A stretch of DNA of 64,000 bases, from positions 2,790,001-2,854,000 of the forward strand of contig NC_037651.1 of the NCBI RefSeq assembly GCF_003254395.2. Direction: 5' to 3'. This DNA comes from Apis mellifera (lineage: Eukaryota > Arthropoda > Insecta > Hymenoptera > Apidae). Made by a program: the position numbers and the translations under genes. The notes under the pieces were generated by a model. It was not told where the DNA came from. It saw nothing but the letters and a program-made list of their open reading frames with translations, and ran no database searches. Below are positions 38,183-49,677 of this stretch, piece after piece; positions within the stretch are counted from its first letter, which is position 1, and every line of letters starts with the position of its first letter.

Positions 38183-38860
38183 TCACCAAGGCCTCCAAAC
38201 GGCGTTCGACGACTCCACAGACTCCCCGGACGAACTCGCCACACTGACAGGACTTTGGGGAGGCGTGTAAACGTTCTGCAGCACGTTGATCATCACGTTG
38301 GCGGTCGGACTGACGGCTGGTGTCGTCTTGCTCACGCTGGTGGATGATGCTACGGTGGTGGAGGCGGCGATGGTGGTGGTGGTGTTGTTGTTGGAAGTGG
38401 TGGTTCCAAGGTTGGCGGCCGAGGAGGTCCCCTCGAGTCTTCGAAGGCAGCCACCGAGGTGTCTCATCAATTGCGCACCGGCAGCAGGGTGTACGGCGGC
38501 CGCGACAGGGGTGGACAGGAACGAGGACACCTCTTGCGCGCACTGGGTGAACCCCTCCCTGAATCTGTCCGCGTAGCTGTTCTCAGGCGTGAGGGTGAGC
38601 CTTCTCGCAGCCCTGAGCGTGTGAAGGTGGCGGACAGTGAGCTCGAGAATGTCAGCCTTCTCCAACTTGGCAACATTCTCCCCCTCGGCCTGAAGCGCGG
38701 TCACCATCAGATCCTTCAACTCGTCCAAGCAACGGTTGATCCTTGCCCGCCTCTTCCTCTCCAGCATCGGTTTCATCACCTTCCTGTATTGATAAGTCCT
38801 CGACACGGGCTCCTCGTACTCCATACCACCGACAGGCGTGTAGCTGGTGTGCGGTGCCAT
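38183..38860 (-). CDS. E(spl)mgamma-HLH: Enhancer of split-type bHLH-Orange transcriptional repressor (m-gamma/m-beta-like)
   Basis: A 225-residue intronless reading frame. A bHLH domain lies at about residues 25-82, with the Hairy/E(spl) proline in the basic region (P31, in KPMLERKRRARIN). An Orange domain follows at about 96-143. Residues 146-196 are Ser/Thr/Asn-rich low complexity, TPPQSP at 199-204 is a possible proline-directed phosphorylation site, and the protein ends exactly in WRPW (222-225), the Groucho-recruiting motif. The run YQYRKVMKPMLERKRRARIN is very close to Drosophila E(spl) m-gamma. Known family role: nuclear repressors induced by Notch that bind CACGYG or N-box sites and shut off proneural genes during lateral inhibition. 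The length fits the family. The start is the first Met in frame after an A-rich leader. Flanking control sites (paired Su(H) site upstream, K/Brd/GY boxes downstream) independently support the identity. Which fly paralogue is orthologous cannot be settled here. Confidence 0.95.
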   Translation of the reverse strand: MAPHTSYTPVGGMEYEEPVSRTYQYRKVMKPMLERKRRARINRCLDELKDLMVTALQAEGENVAKLEKADILELTVRHLHTLRAARRLTLTPENSYADRFREGFTQCAQEVSSFLSTPVAAAVHPAAGAQLMRHLGGCLRRLEGTSSAANLGTTTSNNNTTTTIAASTTVASSTSVSKTTPAVSPTANVMINVLQNVYTPPQSPVSVASSSGESVESSNAVWRPW

Positions 38861-39115
38861 CGTTTTTTTTTTTTACTTATCAGATTGTTTCTCCTCACTT
38901 TCCACTTGTCACAAACAAAGCCCGTGTTCCAATGCAAGGAACGCGTTCGAAATGTTCCAATTCGGAACGATGATAATAATAATAATGACGATGATAACTC
39001 GAAAAACGCGTTGGATATGCGTTGTAAGAAAATATATATGTATATATATGTATATAACGTGTGTGCGTTCTCGGAGTGCCGAGATCAGCGAGCGATACCG
39101 TGTTTACGTCGATTC

Positions 39116-39149
39116 TGAGCGGTTGGTGGGGACCGAGTGGCTACTTATA
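39116..39149 (-). promoter_or_regulatory. Core promoter (TATA + initiator) of the E(spl)-type gene
   Basis: Read on the minus strand, TATAAGTA lies at 39149-39142 and an initiator-like CTCAGAAT follows, with the candidate +1 A at 39116. The gap from the first T of the TATA to the A is 33 bp, within the normal range. This would give a 5' UTR of about 255 nt before the ATG at 38860. Fly E(spl) genes are also TATA-driven. The site is inferred; no transcript data are available. Confidence 0.6.
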
Positions 39150-39299
39150 CTCTCGACCGCTTTCCCCCACCAACTGTCCCACCGCTGTCCCCTCCACGCC
39201 AGCCAGGGGACTAGCGGCGGGTAGTGGGGCGTCGGGCGGGGGAGACGGAAGGGGAGGAAACGCACGAGTGAACCCTGCAGCACAGCAGCCGGAGCGTAT

Positions 39300-39332
39300 C
39301 GTGGGAAGCTCGCGGGCCGAACAGTTCCCACA
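39300..39332 (-). promoter_or_regulatory. Su(H) paired site (SPS), Notch-response element
   Basis: CGTGGGAA at 39300-39307 and its inverted partner TTCCCACA at 39325-39332 are separated by 17 bp. Both half-sites match the high-affinity Su(H)/CSL consensus YGTGRGAA, and the head-to-head arrangement with a 15-17 bp gap is the SPS architecture known from E(spl) and Hes1 promoters, which favours dimeric NICD-CSL-Mastermind complexes. It sits about 185-215 bp upstream of the inferred start site. Confidence 0.85.
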
Positions 39333-39369
39333 GATCTGGGGGCCTGTTGGGCCCGGCACAGGTTCCCTC

Positions 39370-39375
39370 CACGCG
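39370..39375 (+). promoter_or_regulatory. E(spl)/Hairy class C binding site
   Basis: CACGCG matches CACGYG, the preferred site of E(spl)/Hairy repressors, and lies between the paired Su(H) site and the proneural E-box. A further N-box-like CACGAG occurs near 39263-39268. Together they would allow negative autoregulation. Short motif in a GC-rich context, so chance occurrence is possible. Confidence 0.4.
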
Positions 39376-39501
39376 TCTCCGCGCCTCTGTGTGTACATAC
39401 AGTTGTTCCGTACGCGTATTTGTGCGCGCATGGTCGAGTGGCGCAGGGGGGCCCCTTCGTTGGTCCCCCCGGAGAAGGCGCAGGAGAGGACCTTTTCGTG
39501 C

Positions 39502-39509
39502 ACACCTGC
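39502..39509 (-). promoter_or_regulatory. Proneural bHLH activator site (A site)
   Basis: ACACCTGC on the plus strand reads GCAGGTGT on the gene strand, matching the Achaete-Scute/Daughterless consensus GCAGSTGK. It lies 170 bp farther upstream than the paired Su(H) site, giving the SPS+A combination known from several fly E(spl) promoters. Assignment is by consensus only. Confidence 0.6.
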
Positions 39510-39949
39510 ACGCACTCTCGCGGATGGGAGGGGGGGGGGGGAGGTTTCTCGGGTGTGCTGCCGCTCTGTCGTTGCCTCCGCTTCTCTCCTACTACTGTTT
39601 TACCCCTGCGCTACACCCGTGGCCCCTGGCCCATCGTGTCAAAAGCGGGTGCAGGGGAGTCAAGATCAGGGGAAAAAAGAAGCGGCGAGCACACGCCATG
39701 ACGCGCGACCAGCACGAGGACGACCCGCGCGATCCGCTCAACCGATCCGAACCGATCTCTCTCTCTCTCTACTTCTCCTTCTTCTTCTTCTTCTTCTTCT
39801 TGGCTCTCTTCGCTGCTTCTCTCGTTCGTCGCTTTTGTTCGAGCCTATGCTCGAGGCGAGTCCAAAGAGAGAACGATATTGTTTCGCTGATTCTATCGTA
39901 CGCGCGCGATATATATTGCTCGCGAATGATTCCTTTTTGGAATAAATAG

Positions 39950-42900
39950 TGTAAATATTGAATGATTAATTAAAAAAATTTTTTATCGAGATCAAAATAA
40001 ATTTATTTTATGAAATATATGTATTGCATAATAAAGATAATTTAAAGAGTTGGGTATAATTGTAAAAACAATATAAAAATATTTTTCTGTAACGAAATGT
40101 TGCTTTTTTGTATAGTTACCAAAATGAATATTATTTCTTCTGTATTTGTTCAAAGATTTTTATATTTTTACATTGATCAATGAATCTTCTCGAGTGTAAT
40201 GTAATCAACACGTCTTTTTTTATTCACCGAATCAATATTTTAAATTGTCAATTAATTCATTCTCTTATACGTGTCTCATCATATGTATATCACAAAATAA
40301 GAGAAATTTGTTAAATAATTTTTCCTCTTCGCTTTTGAATCGGATAAAGTAAATAGCATGTACTTGTATTAAAACTATAGGAATCGTGCATCTGTATCCG
40401 TGCAAATCGCAAACATCGCGTCGATCATTTTTTAACATTTTGTTTTCTTTTAACATCTTTATCGACAGAGAAGCGATTACGATTGATTATTTACCATTCG
40501 AGTAATAGACATGTTATTCGATTCCATGATGATCAATAAGTTGACAGTGAAGTTTCTTTTAATAAATTAATATCCCGAAATAATCGTCACTGATCGAGAC
40601 GAGGAGAAATGTTGGTCAACATTTTTTGACTTTCACGAAAACACTTTCGCCCGAGGACATCAATTAAAAAAATTTTCATATCTTTGCCAAGCATCGATCA
40701 ACGAATAATCCATTTTCTTTGACAGCAATTCCACGTGATAATTAACTCGTCGAATAACGACGAGACGAAGAAATATTACGATCCAATATGTGAAACATAT
40801 ATTCATTTTTATTAATTTAACCATTCATATATAACGTTCGAGGGAAAAGACGGATTCTACCATTTTTGGATTTTCAGAATTAATTTCTCCTTATTTATAT
40901 CAATATTTACGTACAAATTTTGCGATAAACACGCGTTACAACACGAATATTATTTAAAATCCATGTTATTCGTGAATTTCAAACAATTTATTTCAGATTA
41001 TTCAAAGAAATAGAATACATATTTATTCTACATATACAAACTAGACGATCCTCTTTACGAGATGAATTTCTTTTCTAATTATCAAAAATAAATATTTTCA
41101 AATAACTAATATTTAGATATATAAATATTATTTCGACACATCCAGATCCTCGTGCAACGACAAAAGGATTAACGAGCCAAGAAGAGGGCAGAAACTTCTC
41201 TTTTACTCGCCTGCCAACGTCACACCATGCAATCTATCAGAGATCACCCGTTCTCGTCATCGTGGACGACGACGTAGACGTGCGTGAAACGCGGTGCAAT
41301 AGCACGCGGCACTTGTCGGCACGCTAGGCACTCGCATCGACATCGAATTTTCGATAAGAAACGAGTTCTCCCCGAGGGACGGTTTATTTCATTTTATTTC
41401 TCTTTCTTTCTTTCTTTTTTTTTTTCTTTTTTTGCACGCGTCGTGCCAGCTAAGCGGATGATGGTCCGCTCGCTTTGACCGGTTTATCGGAATCCAACCG
41501 GCTCGTTGCGTCGCTAGAGAGGAGCCACGACACTTGTTGATTCACTGGAATACCACCGACAAGGAGCACGTGTCGCCACCACTCTCGAGCGCTCCGCCGC
41601 CTCCTCCGCTGAATCACGACTTGGCGAACTGGTCGACCAGTTTGCCTGGACCAGTTTCTAATTCTCCTTCCGATGTGGAACAATCGAAACGAGCCGATCT
41701 TTCGATCTTTCGTGGGATGAATATCTGCCACGTGGCAGTTCGAATAGAAATTTTCGATCGAAAGGTTGTGTCTTTTTGAGGTTAGATCAGCATGGAAGAT
41801 GTGTGGGATAATTGAAATGATTAGCCGAGTGAATTATTCGACGCGTACTTTGAATTTTGTAGTGTAGGCGTGGTGGAATAATTGAAATAACTTTCTACGA
41901 ATTTACCAGCTGAATGAAATATTTGACACGAGGTATTTTCAGCTTTCGTGTAATCGATGAGTCAGTTGATCTAAAAGAAGATTAGATTCGATTTGCTCGT
42001 ACGTTAAATAATCGTCAAAAGTATTTCATTATTCTAAGTATTCTATTACGCAAATATTTCGAATAACGAAAATAATTCAAATAATTAATATCTATCTATC
42101 CATCCAAAATTCTCGATAAGAGAGAAAAAGAAAAAATTTACTTTTCTGATTTACAATTCCAATTCCAATTATTCTCCCTCCTTTTGCCTCCTCATCGGAA
42201 GACCAGTTCGACGTTAGAAAAGGGTTCGAGCAACCGGTTTCCAGATTGCTGAGATCGGACTCGGCAGTCGATTTTTCGAATTAAGCGTGCGATCTTAATG
42301 ACCAACAGCCCGTCCCTGGTGCAGGCCGCTTGGACAGGTTTCGCTTGCGGGACATAACGAGGTGTTTAGCTCTTTTAGAAAGGCCAAACACGAGTGGGCT
42401 GGCCGAGTATTTACAAAGTTTTCCCTCTAAACTGGAAAACCTGATCGAAAACTATCATTTTTTCTGAATTTCTTTCTGTTCTGGATATAGATGGACGTTG
42501 AAGAACAGATGAATACATCCATTTTTTTGAATAGTTATGATGTACAATTGAAACAAATTTTAGGATACATTATAATAATTCAAGATTTAGATCTCGCTTA
42601 GAAATGAAACAAAGAGATTCTATGTTGCGAAACTTGATTCAAAGAAATACACATAGAAACGTATTATATTTAGATCTAAATATTAGAAAAGTGGTTTCCG
42701 AAAACGAAAATTCCACGCAAATTTCTAGTGAAATGAAGCAATGAACAAATCATCAAAATACTTTATCAAGATTAACGACAAGTAAATAAAAATTAATTCC
42801 ATAAAAGAAAATAAAATTGAATTAAAAATAAGAATATAACAATTTATGCCTGGGGGAAAAAAAAAGTATATAAAACTTTTCCAAAAATTCATTACCTTTC

Positions 42901-45375
42901 CTTGCGCTTTCCTTAACGGGCTCTCACTCACAAGATCAAAAAAAAAAAAAAAAAGAAAAGAGAAGAAAAGAAAGAAGAAACAAAAGAATAAAAAAGATAT
43001 ATCACTTCATATACTCTGACACTTTGACAAATAATAAGAGAAACACACGTTAGCCTAGGTCCAAGTGCCTCTATCTCGCACTCTATTATCTATGACACGC
43101 GGCGTGTTCGATACAATTGTGCCGGACTCGGCACAATATATTTTCGCGTTCGTTTTGGCATTGTGCCGGAATTCTCGGTTACGCTGAAATAATTTCGTCA
43201 GCCGCGGTACCGATGTGTCATCTATTTTATTATTAATGCGCCCGCATCAATGGCCGACTCCGATCATCGTTGTTAAATTTAATTTTAAATCGTACGAGAT
43301 CCTTCTCAATTTGGCGATAGCCAAATTATATTATATGCTTTTATTAATCGAGGGTCGATGATTCATTTGATATTTTTAAATAATCAACGCCGCAACGTGA
43401 AACAATAGCTTGTATAATATCTCTTTATTTATGGATCCATGTGTTTCAATAAGGTATAAAAATCGATTATTTATTTATTTTATCGGATATGGAGAAGTAA
43501 TTGTTAAGATTGATAATTGATAATAATTATATTAAAAATAAATATGATCAGCGCTTGTAAATAATTTATAATTTGTATAATTCATCCTCCACTCCCATTA
43601 TTATTGATACTACTCTTTTCTTAAATATCAAGTACCATGATAAATATTTTCTTATTAAAGATCAAAAATCATCCATCATATTTATCACCATCATTAGACT
43701 TAAAGAAATTAAAAATTTCATTATTATCATATAATTTATAATTTATTTTACAAATTTAATATTATTTTGCTGATAATATATATTACTTCAATATGCAAAA
43801 GCATATTGATTCAATAAAAGTTTCAAAATATTATTTTTTTTCATCATTTTTAATTATAGTATTTTATAAGCTAATATATTTTACTCATTGTAGACTGTGT
43901 TTTCTAGTATTAAAAATACTTCTTCAATCATGTAAAACCTTCCAAATAATATTTCTTTTCATCATTTTTTAATACTATCAAAATTTGAAGTGTGTATTCA
44001 AAAATTGTAATTCGAGATTTTAAATATTTTATTTCATTATAATCTCTTTTTCCAATATTTCACGTACAATATTTTCATATTTTCTTAATGACACAATAAT
44101 TCTTTTCTTTTTATATTATATTTTATACTACTTTATCATTTTTATCATTTATCATCAAAATTTAGAATATCTTGTAAGAGATTTTCAATATTCTATTTAT
44201 CTTTTTATTTAACTTGAAATTTTAAATATCATTCTTTTTCTTTTACCACTATCAAAATTTATAACAGTATTTATTTTAAAAATTGAAGTTTTATAATCAT
44301 CCATCATATTTATCACATAAAAATTTCATCAATATATTCCCATTTCTTTCGACACACAATCGGCACGGATCCATATCATCAACGATAGCACGAAATCCTT
44401 CGAATGGAACTACAGTTACGTCAATTTGCACAACGACGTCCCGGGCTGTATAGGATCGCGAAACAGGTGCACGTGTCATCATTAATTTCCTCGTGACAGA
44501 ACGATCCCCCCGAGGAGTGAGAGAAAGAAGAGAAAAAGAAGAGGTACTAACCTTTCAAAGGCTTTAAACGTTTCCATCGCGATGAAACGTAATTTTTTTT
44601 CCCTCTCTCTCTCTCTTTCTCTCCGATTGATATAATGTTTCCAACGTTGTTGAGGACGAGGTATTAGCATGAATGCAGGCACGCCGGTAAAAAAGAGAGA
44701 GATACCGGTAGGATAATTACACTGATTGGTCGTCCGAGCCGGATATGGTGGATATTCCCCCCCTCTCTCTTTCTCTCTCGCGCGCGCGCGCGCACGCGAC
44801 CGTGCGCCTGTTAAGTTGAACGAAACGAGTGTTATCCGCGATGGCATGCCGCTATCATCGGGACATCGGCTCTACGTTGTTATTAATCGTATTAACAACC
44901 CTGCTATCATACTATCTTGATCACCGATCGGATATGGATGGATATGCTGATTTTAAACACGCTTTTTTCCAGTTTTATGATCGAATAGATTTGTAATTTT
45001 GCGTAATGGGTATACAGATATATTGCGGACTTGAGATATCAATCGACTTTCTTTTTTTTCTTTTTGAGAGGATATTCTTAGATAAGATCTTATGGAATTT
45101 ATATATATATATATTTTTTTTTTTGATATAAAGTGAGAGCTATTCCAAAATCCAAAACATTACTTCCTCTAATTATCCTTTATACTTCTATCGTATAATT
45201 CATTGATAAAATTTGTACGTGTCTAATATCAGGCATTCGAAATTTCGTGATACATCTACAAAAATAAAAGAAGAAAAAAAAAATTCAAATCCTCAAACTA
45301 CTACAATTACCAATCCAAATTCACATTAATCAAGAATCCAAAGAAAGAAATACGGTCGAGAAGAAGAAAAGTTAC
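39950..45375. other. Intergenic DNA downstream of the promoter island
   Basis: GC-richer patches at 41130-41800, 42210-42440 and 43030-43300, the last with the ATTGTGCCG cluster. 43300-44330 is extremely AT-rich. No gene supported. Confidence 0.5.
43116..43170. promoter_or_regulatory. ATTGTGCCG palindrome plus a third copy
   Basis: ATTGTGCCG (43116-43124) and CGGCACAAT (43129-43137) form an inverted pair around GACT, and ATTGTGCCGG recurs at 43160-43169. Three copies of a 9-mer within 55 bp, in a compositionally distinct island, look like a binding-site cluster. The factor is unknown to me. Confidence 0.5.
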
Positions 45376-46336
45376 CTGAACGGGGCAATCAATATCGTCC
45401 AACGAAGCGAGTCCAACGGAGTTGGCCTACGTTTACCGAAAAATCGTGAGGATCGAAGCAGCGTGTTCTTTCTCCCTCTTCCGATCCAACTGTGTATAGC
45501 CTTCAATAGTAGTAGTAGTAGTATACGGTAACCGAGACAATCGGGCCGGTGTGACGCGGAATCACGGAGCAGAGAAGGTGTAAGGAGAAGGCCGCACCAC
45601 CGGAGTAGCACAGCCGCACCACCATCGGTTCACCGACGCCTAATTCGGAACGTGCTGGTATACGAAACGCTTCCGCACTGCGTTCATCGTTCTCCCTCTT
45701 CTCCATCCTCGCCGGTTGTATATAGCTCCGTCTCGCTCGCCCGAACCCTGCACGAGGTTCAGCCCGTCTCTCCGTCCTCGTCCAACCTCGTCCAGAACGG
45801 GTGTACAGCCACCGAAATTCCTCCGCACACTCGTACACCCGTTGGCTCGTGCTACGAGAAACGTGGGAAGATTCTCAGGCCCGAAGGAAGCCCTGAACAC
45901 CGCGTCCCTCCCCCCACCACGCGCAAGGGGAACACGCGTTCGTTCGTAACCGTCTGCCTGGCCTTTGTGTGCATGCGCGTTAACGGTGTGTGGCGCACGT
46001 ATACACGCGTGCCCACACTCCTGTGTGGGAACAGGCGGAGAGAGAGAGGCGATGCGCCTCGTTCTGTCTCGCTCGTTCGCTCTTCCACCGTGATCGTGCA
46101 TCGTGCACCCAGCCGTGAGTCCTCTTTGTGCCGGTAGAAGAGGAGCCAACCTGGCCGGTAATGTAACCTTAGCGTGGCCCCATTGCCGCTTGTTGTGCGC
46201 ATAATACGAGGCTATTGTACCGAGCACGGGCCATATTGTTGCCCGGCACCCTACTGCCGCGCCAAATATCCCCTTTCCTTCGCTTTTCCTAAGCCCCTTC
46301 CTTGCCTTAATTCTTCCTTCTGCCAAGATTCTGTCT
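45376..46336 (-). other. CpG-rich island with splice donor and two Su(H) sites (possible first exon)
   Basis: The island ends on the minus strand in CGTTCAG|GTAACTTTT at 45376. It contains CGTGGGAA at 45862-45869 and TGTGGGAA at 46024-46031. Long overlapping frames on both strands (up to 228 residues) have no recognisable domain. A promoter plus noncoding first exon is the most economical reading. Confidence 0.35.
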
Positions 46337-46406
46337 CTTGTCGATTTCGAATCTATTATATGCTTTTATTAATCGAGGATCGATGATTCTTGTCGATTTC
46401 GAATCT
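46337..46406. repeat. 18-bp direct repeat flanking a 34-bp insert copied from 3 kb away
   Basis: CTTGTCGATTTCGAATCT occurs at 46337-46354 and 46389-46406. The 34 bases between them match 43330-43363 with a single difference. Confidence 0.8.
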
Positions 46407-47856
46407 GGAGACGATTATGTGTGTAGGGGTTGAACGAGAGGTGTGTGTAAGGTTTTTGTTCTTGTTGGTTTTTTGCTGGTGTTGACACGGCTGGATTAGG
46501 GTGAGATGATATTTTCATAATTGGAAAATAATTTCGATGATTTGTTTTTAGAGATTTCTTGTGAACAGCGTGTTAAAAAATATTTCTAATTGAGAATTGG
46601 TTTCTTTTCTCAAACAAAAATTATAATTTGTTACTTCGATTTGAACTTTTTTTAAATTAAAGAATAACTTCGTACAAAATTCACAGTGTAAATTTTTCTA
46701 GAAAATTGGAAAATATTGGATACTATTTTATCGTAGATTGACATTCGCAATGAACGGCAAAAAAATGTAAAGCAACCGTAACGAATCCACTTAACCCATT
46801 GCATCGGCCGACCTAACCCTTTCCATGTTCAGCTAGTCGATAACAATCGCACGCTTCCATCCAAGCATAGCCCGAGTGACCCATTTACCGTGACGCCTAG
46901 GCGTTCACAGCACGCTATCCGCATTTAGCAGACGAATTCTCCGTGGCAAAAAGTGCACGTAGAGTGAAATCAAAGCTGGATGTCGATATCGCCCATTAAA
47001 CTTTCTCTCTGGATTATCACTTATTGGATTTTTAACATCAAATCGTCGTAATGTACATTATTAGACAAATTGTGTATTCAAAATATATAAAGTTTAACAA
47101 AAAAGAAAATTATTATTTTATTATTTTTTATAAATTAAAATTGTGTTCTTTATTTTTCGAATTTATGTGAACAAACCGTTTAAAAAACTTAATGTTGAAA
47201 TGAAAGATGTGATACTTTAATAAAAATATTCAAATTTTAGCGATAAAAGAACTTGGTGTGTTGCAGCATTCTTGTAACAGACTGTACATACTTACATATT
47301 TGTACTTTAATTTTCTTGTCTTCAGAAATATTAACATTTGAATGCTGTAGTGGTAATATTTAAAAGTAAAATTACACGTAGTACATCCTATTTGACAAGT
47401 TTTTCCTTAATGAACGTTTTCTTACGTGTGTTTACACGATATGCAGGAAAATAATTTACATAATAATTTATGCGTGTACCGTAAATTTTGCAAATCGTTA
47501 AAAAGATTCAATCACTTTTGTTCGACAAGAACTGGTAAGTAATTACCGGTATGAATTAAAGCAACCAACAAGAGCGTTTAATAGGAAATGTTTCATGCCT
47601 CGAATATTGCAAACAAATATTTATGTATCCGGATTACTCGGAATGTCTTGAATTTGGCATGAATACGAACATAACTAAGATTAATAAATACAATGAAAAA
47701 AATATTATTTATTATCGTATGCCAATATTACATACGATTTCCTTTTCTCTTTCTTCCCAATCCTCCAATTAAAATAAATTCAATTCGAAGTCGACGATCG
47801 ATTTTCTTCTGCGGGTATCCTTGGGAATTTGAATAGCTATATTAATCCGCGTGTTG

Positions 47857-48135
47857 GCGTAATTTCCGTGGAGAAAAATTCGAGATTTTTACCCATACAC
47901 TTACATAGCAGCAGGGATTAACGGAGAAGCGTGAAAACCGATTATCAAACATGATCAAACATCGTTAAACATCGTCAAACATCATCATCAACGCGTAATT
48001 TCCGTGGAGAAAAATTCGAGATTTCTTTTTACCACACTTATACACTTATACAGCAACAAAGATTAACGGAGAAGCGTGAAAACCGATTGTCAAACATTCT
48101 CAAACATCGTCAAACATCTTCAAACATCGTCAATA
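47857..48135. repeat. 136-bp tandem duplication with CAAACATCGT minisatellite
   Basis: GCGTAATTTCCGTGGAGAAA begins at 47857 and again at 47993. Both copies continue through GATTAACGGAGAAGCGTGAA and end in several short units of the type TCAAACATCGTC. Confidence 0.9.
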
Positions 48136-49642
48136 ATGTTGCGAATGATTAAAGAAAAAGTTTTGGAAAAATTCTGACGATGGATTCTGGTATCCCCAAC
48201 ACTACAATCCATGATGAATCCACGGTTACGCACATAGATCAACAAAACCAATCATTTCCACGAAGATCTTTCGTTCTCCGCGAAGGAATTTTCGCTTTTT
48301 TTTTCCCTCCTCCTTTCTTTCTCGACCGCCTCTTTTTTTTCCTCCGACTTCATTATCGGTATTGGATTAATGGCCGATTGTGGTAGTAGGGGATCAGATA
48401 TTTCCGACTCGTTTGCGCGATGAATAATCGGGCATTAAGTCGAACGGATTCTTCTCTCCTACTCAAACGGCCACGGAGGCGGTCTTTTAATCGACTTCAC
48501 GTTAAACGCCGCGATCGCGTATAGCAAGGCAACACCTGTGAAAGCAAAAAGTGGCGGCGCTGTTACTTCTTCACATCGTTAATGGATGTTTATTTTCAAG
48601 CCGCGATCGAGGAGGGGGGGAGGATAAGGATTCGACGGTCAACGTCCATCGGCCTCGATATGGATAAATATTCGTTCGACGGCCGTTTAGATCGTGAGAT
48701 CTTGGATCTGGTCCACCGATCCATGATCGAGATGATCGATCTTTTATTTCTTGTTCACGGTGGATTGAAGAGACGTTTATTCTTCGACGATGGATTTTAA
48801 CGTTGCTATACACGTTCAATATGATGAATATTTATTCATTGTATGATCATACATATATATATAAAACGGTAAATTTTGAATAAAATTACGATGAATCGAA
48901 ATTTCGAGAGAGATTATTTTGAATTTAAACTACTTTCCCATCGCTCTTCTTCGGGATGTTTAAAAAAGTTAAGAATATTTCACGACTCGATATACAAGTC
49001 GAGATGTTGTACTAATCTGTTAAAATAAATCTAAGCAATCTATTACCAAGAACCTATCCACTAAAATAAACTGAATACATTATATAACGTGTCGCACATG
49101 TGCGACATTGTTCTACTGTTAAAACACCGAGTTCATTTATTTTTGTAATCAGAAAACGACATATGCGACGACTTGTGCAAGAAAAATCTAATCTAATCAA
49201 TCACACAATCACTTTTGTTTCATATTAAAGGAAAAAAAAGTGACATACATATTTCGTGAAATTTTATAAGAAAAACTAAAACTCGACATTTGAATAAAAA
49301 AAAAAAACTTGAAGAACGTTCAAAATAGAACAAATCGCTTTTCATTTCTTGAAATAAAAATCCATAATCTCTATTTACGTTCAAATAATTTTCCAGTGTA
49401 TATATATATAAAATTGAAATCAATGTAATCCACGATTTAATGGATTAACATATTCAAAGTGGATATCCAACAGATACCTTCTCTCCCGCATCTGTTACAT
49501 GCCATTCCATCTCCACGACTCGTCTTAAAACGTCCCTTAATAGCGGAACCATGGCTCCTTTGATGTCGTCCGCGATCGGACGACAACCCAGAGATTTTTT
49601 TTTTTTTATTCGTCGAACCGGTCGACTTCCGCGGGAACGAAG

Positions 49643-49676
<34 letters not shown>

Positions 49677-49677
49677 G
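49643..49677. repeat. (CT)n GAGA-type tract
   Basis: CT dinucleotides with one interruption. Similar tracts occur at 4471-4491 (GA), 16853-16873 (CT) and 44602-44624 (CT). They are candidate GAGA-factor sites next to GC-rich islands. Confidence 0.8.

Larger units (their letters stand above)
39060..39900. other. CpG-rich promoter-proximal island of the bHLH gene
   Basis: A sharply GC-rich block starting at the inferred transcription start and extending about 800 bp upstream. It contains the Su(H) pair, the E-boxes, a 12-G run (39530-39541) and a CTT/CT tract (39754-39802). Long open frames here on both strands are a by-product of GC richness and low stop density; none has a recognisable domain. 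Confidence 0.7.

Noticed and set aside
38459..39118. 219-residue plus-strand frame
   Set aside because: Antisense shadow of the bHLH gene running into its 5' UTR.
39061..39945. 294- and 200-residue plus-strand frames upstream of the bHLH gene
   Set aside because: They cover the promoter island including the Su(H) pair and TATA; composition explains the lack of stops and no motif is recognisable.
42725..42931. Minus-strand 68-residue frame beginning at GTG with a possible donor inside
   Set aside because: No ATG, runs into AT-rich hydrophobic translation; not credible as a protein.
45640..46326. 228-residue minus-strand frame
   Set aside because: Competing frames of similar length on both strands in a CpG-rich block; no domain or codon signal.
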